Assembly (NCBI GenBank): GCA_041396125.1
Contig: JAWKZG010000020.1
Span: 39,233 to 103,232, forward strand
Source of the DNA: JAWKZG01 sp041396125
Lineage (GTDB): Bacteria; Pseudomonadota; Gammaproteobacteria; Competibacterales; Competibacteraceae
Reading direction: 5' to 3'
DNA length: 64,000 nt
In this document: positions 9,110 through 17,785 of the stretch, one piece after another
Numbering within the stretch: the stretch's first letter is position 1
Layout of the letters: each line of letters begins with the position of its first letter
Program-made: the position numbers and the translations under genes
The notes under the pieces: generated by a model
Database searches by the model: none
Seen by the model: only the letters and a program-made list of their open reading frames with translations
What the model was told of the DNA's origin: nothing

Positions 9110-9145
9110 ACCGGGACGGATCGGAGCAAACCCGCCCGTCCCGGT
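9110..9145 (+). terminator. Hairpin downstream of the permease gene
   Basis: CCGGGACGG at 9111-9119 pairs perfectly with 9136-9144, extended by an outer A-T pair, with a 16-base loop. A short AT-rich stretch follows (TTATTATA). This is a likely intrinsic terminator for the 3.6-9.1 kb cluster, though the T-tract is weak. Confidence 0.65.
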
Positions 9146-9323
9146 TATTATACAAGCCCGGTTGTTACATACACATGACACCTCAACGGGAACTGCACGG
9201 TCGTGTGGCATGGCCGCTAGCACATTGCCAATAAGTCGATCATTACGCGCTTTTACTGATGCTTAGTCATTGAGAGTGCGTTACAATTGCGCCCCGCTTG
9301 AGGTTATAGCTTGACGAGACTCG

Positions 9324-10988
9324 ATGGCCCAATACATCTACACGATGAATCGCGTTGGCAAGATCGTGCCACCCAAACGCGAAATTCTCAAAGACATTTC
9401 TCTTTCCTTTTTCCCTGGCGCCAAAATTGGCGTATTAGGGCTTAATGGCTCTGGTAAATCCACCCTGCTGCGAATTATGGCCGGCGTCGATAGCGATATC
9501 GTCGGTGAGGCGCGCCCACAACCCGGTATCAAAATCGGTTATTTATCGCAGGAACCGCAACTTGATCCGGCGCTGGATGTGCGCGGCAATGTCGAACAGG
9601 CCGTGGCTGACGGTAAAGCACTGCTGGATCGCTTTACCGAGGTCAGTAATGCGTTTGCCGAGCCCGATGCGGATTTCGACGCCTTGCTGGCCGAACAGGC
9701 CGAGCTGCAGGATAAAATCGACAGTGCTCAGCTGTGGGATATGGAACGCAATCTGGAGATTGCTGCCGATGCCTTGCGCTTACCGCCCTGGGACGCCGAT
9801 GTCACCAAGTTATCGGGGGGCGAACGGCGCCGCGTCGCCTTATGCAAACTGCTGCTGTCCAAACCGGACATGCTGCTGCTGGACGAACCCACCAACCACC
9901 TGGATGCAGGTTCCGTAGCCTGGCTGGAGCGGTTTTTACAGGAATACCCCGGCACTGTAGTGGCGGTCACCCATGACCGCTATTTTCTGGATAATGTCGC
10001 CGGCTGGATTCTGGAACTGGATCGTGGCCACGGCATTCCCTGGCAAGGCAATTATTCGTCCTGGCTGGAACAAAAAGAAAATCGGCTTGAGCACGAACAA
10101 AAATCCGAACAGTCGCGCATCAAAGCCATGAAGGCCGAACTGGAATGGGTGCGAACCAATCCCAAGGGCCGACAGGCCAAAAGCAAAGCTCGACTGCAAC
10201 GCTTCGATGAGCTGTCTTCTGTTGAGTTCCAGAAACGCAATGAAACCCAGGAACTGTACATTCCGCCTGGCCCGCGGCTGGGTGATCTGGTCATCGAAGC
10301 ACAGCAGATTCGTAAAAGCTTTGGCGACCGCTTGCTGTTTGATGATCTTAATTTCACGCTGCCACCGGGTGGTATTGTGGGTGTTATCGGTCCGAACGGT
10401 GCCGGCAAAACCACTTTGTTCAGGATGATCACTGGTCAGGAGCAGCCCGATAGTGGCACGTTCCGGATCGGCGATACCGTGCAGTTAGCCTATGTTGACC
10501 AAAGCCGTGATTCGCTGTCGGACAGCAAAACGGTATGGGAAGAAATTTCTGACGGTCAGGACATCATTAATATTGGCACCTACCAGACCAACTCCCGCGC
10601 CTATGTCGGACGCTTTAACTTTAAAGGTTCTGATCAGCAGAAATTCGTCAAGGATCTTTCCGGCGGCGAGCGCAACCGGGTGCATCTGGCCAAATTACTG
10701 CGCAGTGGCGGGAATGTCCTGTTGCTGGATGAGCCTACCAACGACCTCGATGTGGAAACTCTGCGGGCGCTGGAAGAAGCGCTGCTGGCTTTCGCTGGTT
10801 GTGCAGTGGTCATTTCCCACGACCGCTGGTTTCTGGATCGTATCGCGACACATATCCTGGCCTTTGAGGGCGATAGCAAAGTAGTCTGGTTCGCCGGCAA
10901 TTACGCCGACTACGAAGCAGATCGCAAGCGCCGCCTGGGCACAGACGCGGAGCAGCCGCACCGAATCAAATACAAACGCCTGGCATAG
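9324..10988 (+). CDS. ettA: Energy-dependent translational throttle protein, ABC-F ATPase
   Basis: Soluble ABC-F protein of 554 residues, matching the usual EttA length. It binds the ribosomal E site and gates entry into elongation according to the ATP/ADP ratio. Two ABC domains are complete: Walker A GLNGSGKST and GPNGAGKTT, signatures LSGGE twice, and Walker B LLLDEPTNHLD and LLLDEPTNDLD. The basic linker contains the family pattern WVRTNPKGRQAKSKARL. It is intact and stands alone with its own upstream region, followed by the suc operon on the same strand. Confidence 0.97.
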   Translation: MAQYIYTMNRVGKIVPPKREILKDISLSFFPGAKIGVLGLNGSGKSTLLRIMAGVDSDIVGEARPQPGIKIGYLSQEPQLDPALDVRGNVEQAVADGKALLDRFTEVSNAFAEPDADFDALLAEQAELQDKIDSAQLWDMERNLEIAADALRLPPWDADVTKLSGGERRRVALCKLLLSKPDMLLLDEPTNHLDAGSVAWLERFLQEYPGTVVAVTHDRYFLDNVAGWILELDRGHGIPWQGNYSSWLEQKENRLEHEQKSEQSRIKAMKAELEWVRTNPKGRQAKSKARLQRFDELSSVEFQKRNETQELYIPPGPRLGDLVIEAQQIRKSFGDRLLFDDLNFTLPPGGIVGVIGPNGAGKTTLFRMITGQEQPDSGTFRIGDTVQLAYVDQSRDSLSDSKTVWEEISDGQDIINIGTYQTNSRAYVGRFNFKGSDQQKFVKDLSGGERNRVHLAKLLRSGGNVLLLDEPTNDLDVETLRALEEALLAFAGCAVVISHDRWFLDRIATHILAFEGDSKVVWFAGNYADYEADRKRRLGTDAEQPHRIKYKRLA

Positions 10989-11050
10989 CCGCATGCCTTG
11001 TTCTTCATTTCCAGAGCCCAACCTACTCATGTCGCGCTAAAAGGAGTCCT

Positions 11051-13888
11051 ATGAGCACTCTTATTGAGCAGTTCCGCCAGTCATCGCCGCTGTTCGGGGG
11101 TAATGCGCCATTTATCGAGGATTTATACGAGCGTTACCTGCAAGATCCCAACTCGGTGCCGGACAACTGGCGGGAATATTTCCGCACCTTTCAAGAGCAG
11201 CAGGCCACGGGTCAGGATGTTGCCCATGTTCCAATCCGTGAATCCTTCGTCCGGCTGGCCAAGCAGGCAGGTTTCGGCAGCAAACCGATCAGCGTCACCA
11301 TGGATCAGGCCGCTGCTGAAAAACAGGCTTCGGTGCTGCGTATCATCAATGCCTACCGAACACGTGGCCACCAGGTGGCTCAGCTTGATCCTTTAGCCCT
11401 GCGTGATCGGCCTTTGATATCGGATCTGGAACCCACGTTCCATGGCCTGACGGAAGCGGATATGGACACCGTTTTCAATACCGGTTCGCTGCAGCTTGAC
11501 CCGCAGATGAAACTGCGGGATATCCTGGACGCCATCCGCACTGTATATACCGGCACGATTGGTTCCGAGTATATGCACATTACTAAAACCGAGGAAAAGC
11601 GCTGGATCCAGAAACGGCTGGAGGGCACGCGCGCGCATCTGAATCTCAGCACGGATGAAAAAAAGCAACTGCTCCAGCATTTAGTGGCGGCCGAAGGTCT
11701 GGAAAAATATCTGCATACCAAGTACGTTGGCCAGAAACGATTTTCACTGGAAGGTGGTGACAGCCTGATTCCGCTGATGGACACCCTGATTCAGCGCGGC
11801 GGCGCGCACGGGGGCAGAGAAATTATCATCGGTATGGCCCACCGCGGCCGTTTGAATGTGCTGGTTAATATTATTGGCAAGTCGCCCGCTGAACTCTTCC
11901 AGGAGTTCGAAGGTAAAAAGCGCGATGCCGAGAGCAGTTCCGGCGACGTCAAATATCACCAGGGATTTTCTTCCGATGTAGCCACACCTGGCGGCCCGGT
12001 ACATCTGGCTCTGGCTTTCAATCCATCCCATCTGGAAATCGTCAACCCCGTGGTGGAAGGCTCGGTACGGGCGCGGCTGGAGCGGCGTAAAGAAGAATCC
12101 GAAGATACCCCTTTTGATCAGGTCATCCCCATCCTGATCCACGGTGATGCCGCGTTTGCCGGTCAGGGCGTGGTAATGGAAACCATGCAGCTGTCGCAAG
12201 TGCGCGGTTATCGCACCGGCGGCACGATCCATGTGGTGATCAATAACCAGATCGGCTTTACCACCAGCAATCCGCTGGATGCACGCTCGTCCCTGTATTG
12301 TACAGATGTCGCCAAAATCCTGCAGGCTCCTATTTTCCATGTTAACGGTGATGACCCGGAAGCTGTGATGTTTGTATCTCAGCTGGCGCTGGATTACCGC
12401 ACGGAATTTAATAAGGATGTCGTGGTTGATCTGGTCTGCTATCGTCGTCTGGGTCACAACGAAGCGGATGAACCGTCCGCGACGCAGCCTATGATGTATA
12501 AAAAAATCAAGGCACACAAAACCCCGGCGACCCTTTACGCCGAGCGCCTGATCAACGCAGGCTTGATCACCCAGGACGATTTTCGGGCCATGCAGGAGCA
12601 ATACCGCAGCGATCTCGATGCCGGTCGCCAGGTCTCACGGCCGATGCTGGAGAATGTTAACAACCCGTACGCAGTCGACTGGTCTGGCCTGAAAAAGCAA
12701 GACTGGGACGCGCAGGTTGATACCTCTGTCAGCCTGGATACGATTCGCGAACTGTCCGAACAGATGCTGACTCTGCCAGAGGGTTTCGAACTCAATCCCA
12801 GGGTTGCCAAAATCATGGATGACCGACGCAAGATGGCGGCGGGTGCCTTGATGCTGGATTGGGGTTTTGCAGAAAATATGGCTTATGCAACGCTGCTCAG
12901 GCAGGGTTTCAAAATCCGTATCTCGGGGCAGGACAGTGGTCGGGGCACGTTTTTCCACCGCCATGCGGTACTGCACAACCAAAAAGACGGCTCCAGTTAT
13001 GTACCACTCAAGAACATCCCCCAGACCTCGCCGTCACAGTTCACGGTAATCGATTCGATCCTGTCGGAAGAAGCCGTACTGGGCTTTGAATACGGGTTTA
13101 CAACCGCTGAGCCCAATGCACTGACCGTCTGGGAAGCACAGTTTGGTGATTTCACCAATGGTGCCCAGGTCGTCATTGATCAGTTCATTACCTCTGGCGA
13201 AGCCAAATGGGGTCGTTTGTGCGGGCTCACTATGCTGTTGCCGCACGGCTACGAAGGCCAGGGCCCGGAGCACTCCTCAGCCCGTCTGGAGCGCTTCCTG
13301 CAGCTCTGCGCCGAGCATAATATTCAGGTTTGTGTCCCGTCCACTCCCGCCCAGGCTTTTCACATGCTGCGGCGTCAGGTGCTGCGCGGTTTCCGCAAAC
13401 CACTGGTGGTCATGAGTCCGAAAAGCCTGCTACGCCATCGACAAGCGGTTAATGCGCTGGAAGATCTGTCAGGAGGTGGTTTTTACCCCATCCTGGGTGA
13501 AACAGACCCGCTTGATCCCAATCAGGTGACCCGAATTGTGTTCTGCAGCGGTAAAGTCTATTACGATCTGCTGGATACCCGTCGCGAGCATCAAATCGAA
13601 CATATCGCGCTGATTCGCATTGAGCAGCAGTATCCTTTTCCAGTAGCCGATTACAACGCCGTATTAGCGCTTTACCCGAATGTGCAAGAGCTGGTCTGGT
13701 GTCAGGAAGAACCCAGTAATCAAGGTGCCTGGTACCAGATTCTGCATCACTTGCGTGAACCTCTCGGCAATAAGCAGGACATCCTGTACGCCGGCAGGCC
13801 GGCCTCGGCCTCACCTGCTGTCGGCTATTACAGTCTGCACGTGGAACAACAGCGTGCTCTGATCGAACAAGCTCTCAATCTCAAGTAA
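11051..13888 (+). CDS. sucA: 2-oxoglutarate dehydrogenase E1 component
   Basis: Thiamine-diphosphate-dependent decarboxylase of the TCA-cycle 2-oxoglutarate dehydrogenase complex, 945 residues (full length). Visible motifs are the N-terminal E2-binding segment (YERYLQDPNSVPDNWREYF), IGMAHRGRLNVL, the ThDP/Mg region around HGDAAFAGQGVV and VVINNQIGFTTSNP, and the C-terminal GQDSGRGTFFHRHAVLH. An AAGGAG ribosome-binding site precedes the ATG. It is the first gene of sucA-sucB-lpdA; sdh and sucCD, frequent neighbours elsewhere, are not in this window. Confidence 0.98.
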   Translation: MSTLIEQFRQSSPLFGGNAPFIEDLYERYLQDPNSVPDNWREYFRTFQEQQATGQDVAHVPIRESFVRLAKQAGFGSKPISVTMDQAAAEKQASVLRIINAYRTRGHQVAQLDPLALRDRPLISDLEPTFHGLTEADMDTVFNTGSLQLDPQMKLRDILDAIRTVYTGTIGSEYMHITKTEEKRWIQKRLEGTRAHLNLSTDEKKQLLQHLVAAEGLEKYLHTKYVGQKRFSLEGGDSLIPLMDTLIQRGGAHGGREIIIGMAHRGRLNVLVNIIGKSPAELFQEFEGKKRDAESSSGDVKYHQGFSSDVATPGGPVHLALAFNPSHLEIVNPVVEGSVRARLERRKEESEDTPFDQVIPILIHGDAAFAGQGVVMETMQLSQVRGYRTGGTIHVVINNQIGFTTSNPLDARSSLYCTDVAKILQAPIFHVNGDDPEAVMFVSQLALDYRTEFNKDVVVDLVCYRRLGHNEADEPSATQPMMYKKIKAHKTPATLYAERLINAGLITQDDFRAMQEQYRSDLDAGRQVSRPMLENVNNPYAVDWSGLKKQDWDAQVDTSVSLDTIRELSEQMLTLPEGFELNPRVAKIMDDRRKMAAGALMLDWGFAENMAYATLLRQGFKIRISGQDSGRGTFFHRHAVLHNQKDGSSYVPLKNIPQTSPSQFTVIDSILSEEAVLGFEYGFTTAEPNALTVWEAQFGDFTNGAQVVIDQFITSGEAKWGRLCGLTMLLPHGYEGQGPEHSSARLERFLQLCAEHNIQVCVPSTPAQAFHMLRRQVLRGFRKPLVVMSPKSLLRHRQAVNALEDLSGGGFYPILGETDPLDPNQVTRIVFCSGKVYYDLLDTRREHQIEHIALIRIEQQYPFPVADYNAVLALYPNVQELVWCQEEPSNQGAWYQILHHLREPLGNKQDILYAGRPASASPAVGYYSLHVEQQRALIEQALNLK

Positions 13889-13904
13889 GCAACAGGGAAA
13901 AAAA

Positions 13905-15179
13905 ATGAGCATAGAAGTGCGAGTCCCTACTCTCCCCGAATCGGTCGCTGACGGCACACTGGTCAGCTGGCATAAACAGCCTGGCGATACTGTTCAGCGT
14001 GATGAAAATCTGGTTGATCTGGAAACCGACAAAGTCGTGCTGGAAATTCCCGCGCCAGCGGATGGCGTGTTGGGTGAAATACTGATCGGCGACGGCGCGA
14101 CCGTCAACGCCGGTGATATTATCGCCACGCTGATGGAAGCCGGTGAAAGCCCCCCGGCATCACAGCCAGCGGCAGCAGAAACTCCTCCTGTTCAGGCGGC
14201 CTCGGAGCAGGCCGCGAGCACTACCGATATCGAGAATCTCAGCCCGGCCGTGCGACGGCTGGTTGCAGAGCATAATCTGGACCCTGCCAAGATCACCGGC
14301 AGCGGCCGTAATGGCCGGATTACCAAAGCGGATGTGCTGGCCCATATGGAGCAAGCCAGTGCTCCGACACCAGAACCCGCTCCTGCAGCAGAACCGACTC
14401 CCGCAGCTACGCCAGCGCCCAGCGTTGCGCCCCCTGCTGCAGCCAAACCGGCACCGATCCAAAAGCCGGACGCCAAAGGCCGGGTGGAACAGCGTGTGCC
14501 CATGACCCGGTTACGGGCCCGGATTGCCGAACGCCTGCTGCAAGCACAACAGAACGCAGCGATTCTGACCACTTTCAATGAAGTGAACATGCAGCCGGTC
14601 ATGGATTTGCGTGCCCGCTATAAAACCCAGTTTGAAAAAGAACACGGCGCGCGACTGGGCTTTATGTCGTTTTTCGTCAAGGCCAGTGTCGAAGCTCTGA
14701 AACGGTTTCCAGCAGTCAATGGCACGATTGACGGAACGGATGTTATTTATCATGGTTATTATGATATTGGCATCGCTGTCTCATCACCGCGCGGACTGGT
14801 GGTACCGATTCTGCGCGATGTTGACCAGATGAGTTTTGCCGATATCGAGAAAGCCATTGCCGATTTTGGCGCCCGTGCCAAAGACGGTTCTTTGTCCATG
14901 GATGATCTGACCGGTGGCACGTTTTCCATCACCAACGGCGGTATTTTCGGCTCTTTGCTGTCGACGCCCATCCTGAATCCCCCGCAAAGCGGCATTCTGG
15001 GTATGCATAAAATTATGGATCGAGCCATGGTGGAAAACGGCCAGATTGTCGCCCGGCCCATGATGTATCTGGCGCTGTCTTATGATCACCGGATCGTGGA
15101 TGGCCGCGAGGCGGTCTCATTTCTGGTCACAATCAAAGAATGCCTGGAAGACCCGGCACGACTGCTGCTGCAAGTTTAA
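13905..15179 (+). CDS. sucB: Dihydrolipoamide succinyltransferase, E2 of 2-oxoglutarate dehydrogenase
   Basis: E2 core enzyme, 424 residues, transferring the succinyl group to CoA. Domains in order: a lipoyl domain with the modified Lys43 in ETDKVVLEIPAP; a peripheral-subunit-binding domain at about residues 112-150 (SPAVRRLVAEHNLDPAKITG); a Pro/Ala-rich linker; and the catalytic domain with active-site histidine in SYDHRIVDGREAV. It begins 16 bases after sucA. Confidence 0.98.
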   Translation: MSIEVRVPTLPESVADGTLVSWHKQPGDTVQRDENLVDLETDKVVLEIPAPADGVLGEILIGDGATVNAGDIIATLMEAGESPPASQPAAAETPPVQAASEQAASTTDIENLSPAVRRLVAEHNLDPAKITGSGRNGRITKADVLAHMEQASAPTPEPAPAAEPTPAATPAPSVAPPAAAKPAPIQKPDAKGRVEQRVPMTRLRARIAERLLQAQQNAAILTTFNEVNMQPVMDLRARYKTQFEKEHGARLGFMSFFVKASVEALKRFPAVNGTIDGTDVIYHGYYDIGIAVSSPRGLVVPILRDVDQMSFADIEKAIADFGARAKDGSLSMDDLTGGTFSITNGGIFGSLLSTPILNPPQSGILGMHKIMDRAMVENGQIVARPMMYLALSYDHRIVDGREAVSFLVTIKECLEDPARLLLQV

Positions 15180-15245
15180 GATTACCAAGACCAACCGCTG
15201 GTCCGGCTGGCATGGCCTGACCAGCGCAGACGACTGGGAGTTACC

Positions 15246-16673
15246 ATGGCAAAAACATACGATGTTGTTATCATCGGCGGCGGCCCTGCAGGCTACGTAG
15301 CAGCGATCCGCTGTGCCCAATTGGGTATGGAAGTCGCCTGTATCGAAGAATGGCTCAATTTCAAAGGTGAGCCGGCGCTCGGTGGCACCTGCCTGAACGT
15401 GGGCTGCATTCCTTCTAAAACCCTGCTGGAATCCTCTGAACAATTTTACAAACTGAAACATGGGTTGAGTAACCACGGTATAAAAATCGGTTCCGTCAAA
15501 CTCGACCTGAAACAGATGATGGCACGCAAGGAAGAGATCGTGCTGTCGTTGACCAACGGCATCAACGCGCTATTCAAAGCCAATAAAATCACCTGGCTGA
15601 AAGGTCGCGGTAAATTGCTGGTGGAACGTGAAGTTGAAGTCACATTGCATGACGGCAAAACCGAAAAGGTTAACGCCGATCATGTCATCATTGCGACGGG
15701 CTCTATCCCGATCAATATTCCGGCGGCTCCGCTTGACGATAATCTGATTGTTGATTCCAGTGGCGGACTGGCCTTTGACACGGTACCAAAACGCCTGGGG
15801 GTGATCGGTGCAGGCGTGATCGGACTGGAACTGGGCAGCGTCTGGAAACGGCTGGGGTCGGAAGTGATTCTACTGGAAGCCGTCGAGGATTTTCTCGTTG
15901 CCGCCGACCAGCAAATTGCCCGGGATGCCTTACGGCAGTTCAAAAAGCAAGGACTGGACATCCGTCTCGGCACCCGCGTCACGTCGACTGAAGCCAGCAG
16001 AAAATCCGTTACCGTACATTTTCAGGATAGCAAGGGCGAGCATACGACTGAGGTTGATAAATTACTGGTCTGCGTTGGTCGGCGCCCCAATACCGACGGA
16101 ATTGCTGCACCGGAAGCTGATTTATTACTGGATGAACGCGGCTATATTCACGTTGATGATAATTGCGAAACAAACCTGCCCGGGGTTTATGCAATTGGCG
16201 ATGTGGTACGCGGCCCAATGCTGGCGCATAAGGGTTCCGAGGAAGGCGTTATGGTGGCGGAGATCATCGCTGGTAAACCCGGCCATATCAACTATGAGGC
16301 CATTCCCTGGGTGATTTATACCCACCCCGAAATTGCCTGGGTCGGCAAAACCGAGCAAGCGCTGAAAACCGAAGGAATACCCTATAAATCAGGTAACTTC
16401 CCGTTTGCCGCCAACGGCCGCGCCAAAGCCATGGACGATGCTGCAGGCATGGTTAAAATCCTGGCTCATGCTGAAACCGATCGTCTTCTTGGAGTACATA
16501 TCGTCGGTCCGATGGCGTCTGAGCTGATCCAGGAAGCCGTTCTGGCGATGGAGTTCGCCGCCAGCAGCGAAGATCTAGCTCGCACTATACACGGCCATCC
16601 AACTCTCTACGAAGCCGTTCATGAAGCTGCCCTGTCAGTGCACAAGCGGGCATTGCACATGATTAATAAATAA
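15246..16673 (+). CDS. lpdA: Dihydrolipoamide dehydrogenase (E3)
   Basis: FAD-dependent disulfide oxidoreductase of 475 residues that reoxidises the E2 lipoyl groups with NAD+. It shows the FAD dinucleotide fold (VIIGGGPAGYVAAIRCAQLG), the redox disulfide Cys49/Cys54 in GGTCLNVGCIPSK, the NAD-binding GAGVIGLELGSVW and the C-terminal active-site region GHPTLYEAVHEAAL. It ends the suc operon and is followed by a hairpin. Confidence 0.98.
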   Translation: MAKTYDVVIIGGGPAGYVAAIRCAQLGMEVACIEEWLNFKGEPALGGTCLNVGCIPSKTLLESSEQFYKLKHGLSNHGIKIGSVKLDLKQMMARKEEIVLSLTNGINALFKANKITWLKGRGKLLVEREVEVTLHDGKTEKVNADHVIIATGSIPINIPAAPLDDNLIVDSSGGLAFDTVPKRLGVIGAGVIGLELGSVWKRLGSEVILLEAVEDFLVAADQQIARDALRQFKKQGLDIRLGTRVTSTEASRKSVTVHFQDSKGEHTTEVDKLLVCVGRRPNTDGIAAPEADLLLDERGYIHVDDNCETNLPGVYAIGDVVRGPMLAHKGSEEGVMVAEIIAGKPGHINYEAIPWVIYTHPEIAWVGKTEQALKTEGIPYKSGNFPFAANGRAKAMDDAAGMVKILAHAETDRLLGVHIVGPMASELIQEAVLAMEFAASSEDLARTIHGHPTLYEAVHEAALSVHKRALHMINK

Positions 16674-16697
16674 ACGGTATCCACACTATCCCAAAAA

Positions 16698-16724
16698 GCC
16701 CGGCTGATCTGTAACCGGCCGGGC
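16698..16724 (+). terminator. Hairpin after lpdA
   Basis: GCCCGGC at 16698-16704 pairs with GCCGGGC at 16718-16724 around a 13-base loop, 25 bases after the lpdA stop. The following bases are only moderately T-rich (CGTCATCTTATT). Likely end of the suc operon transcript. Confidence 0.6.
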
Positions 16725-16844
16725 CGTCATCTTATTCATAGCACAGCTTCATAGCGCACAGCCAGCCCGGACATAAAATCGGGGCATCCAAATAATATAC
16801 GTCTACAGCTATAACTGCTCATCAACGAATTCTGAACAAACATC

Positions 16845-17276
16845 ATGCAGCGCACTGATTATTTATATTTCCACAGCATTCCCACTCGTTGGGTGGATAA
16901 CGATGTCTATGGCCATGTCAATAATATTAATTATTATTCATTTTTCGACACTGTCATCGGTCATTACCTCATCACTGAGGGTGGACTGGATTACCGTAAC
17001 AGCCCGATTATTGGCTTATGCGTCGAATCCCAGTGCCAGTTTCAACGTGAAATCGCTTTCCCTGACGTAGTCGAGGCCGGCCTTCGAGTTGCTAAAATTG
17101 GCAATTCAAGTGTCCGTTACGAAATTGGCCTGTTTACTGAAAATGAAACCAAGCCCGCTGCTCGCGGTTATTTTGTGCATGTCTTCGTCAACCGCGAGCA
17201 ACGCCGCCCGGTTCCTGTACCGGATCGTATTCGTTCCGCACTGAGCCAGCTTGCCAGCAGCAACAGTGCCGATTAA
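16845..17276 (+). CDS. Acyl-CoA thioesterase, 4HBT hotdog fold
   Basis: Single-domain thioesterase of 143 residues. The 4-hydroxybenzoyl-CoA thioesterase signature is clear: RWVDNDVYGHVNN with catalytic Asp, followed by YYSFFDTVIGHYL on the long helix. Family members hydrolyse aryl- or acyl-CoA thioesters; the substrate cannot be predicted. It appears monocistronic, between lpdA and infA. Confidence 0.9.
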   Translation: MQRTDYLYFHSIPTRWVDNDVYGHVNNINYYSFFDTVIGHYLITEGGLDYRNSPIIGLCVESQCQFQREIAFPDVVEAGLRVAKIGNSSVRYEIGLFTENETKPAARGYFVHVFVNREQRRPVPVPDRIRSALSQLASSNSAD

Positions 17277-17486
17277 ACGGAATCATATTCCTGAGGTTGT
17301 CTTGAGGTTAAATGGGGGTTAGATGTTTGACGCAATGTTAAACATTCAGCAATTCCCGGACAGAGAGAGTTCCGCACAACATGCTTTCAAGCAATGAGTC
17401 ACAAGACCTAATCGCATCATTGACCTTGCCGTAGCGGGTATTTTGCTTTATGTTTACGCGCCTCTAATTACTGTTTAGGTTTTTGT

Positions 17487-17705
17487 ATGGCGAAAGAAGA
17501 CAATATTGAAATGGAAGGTACGGTCGTTGAAACCCTGCCCAACACGATGTTCCGGGTTGAGCTGGAAAATGGCCACGTCGTTACAGCGCATATTTCAGGA
17601 CGCATGCGTAAGCATTACATCCGGATCCTGACCGGCGACAAAGTCAAGATAGAACTCACCCCGTACGATCTCAGCAAGGGCCGGATCATTTACCGTAGCC
17701 GCTGA
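17487..17705 (+). CDS. infA: Translation initiation factor IF-1
   Basis: 72 residues, the exact family length: an OB-fold protein that fills the ribosomal A site during initiation. Conserved MAKEDNIEMEG at the start, LPNTMFRVELENGHVV, and the SKGRIIYR end. It converges on clpA, an arrangement also known in Pseudomonas. Confidence 0.98.
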   Translation: MAKEDNIEMEGTVVETLPNTMFRVELENGHVVTAHISGRMRKHYIRILTGDKVKIELTPYDLSKGRIIYRSR

Positions 17706-17785
17706 TGGCACGATAGCAATATTCCGCTAGGTCGTAACCCGACAACACTACTGCGTTGCCGGGCAGCGTTTGTACAGCCAGCGTT

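Noticed and set aside
11744..12601. 285-codon open frame on minus across sucA
   Set aside because: Fully antisense to sucA; composition typical of a reverse-frame shadow.
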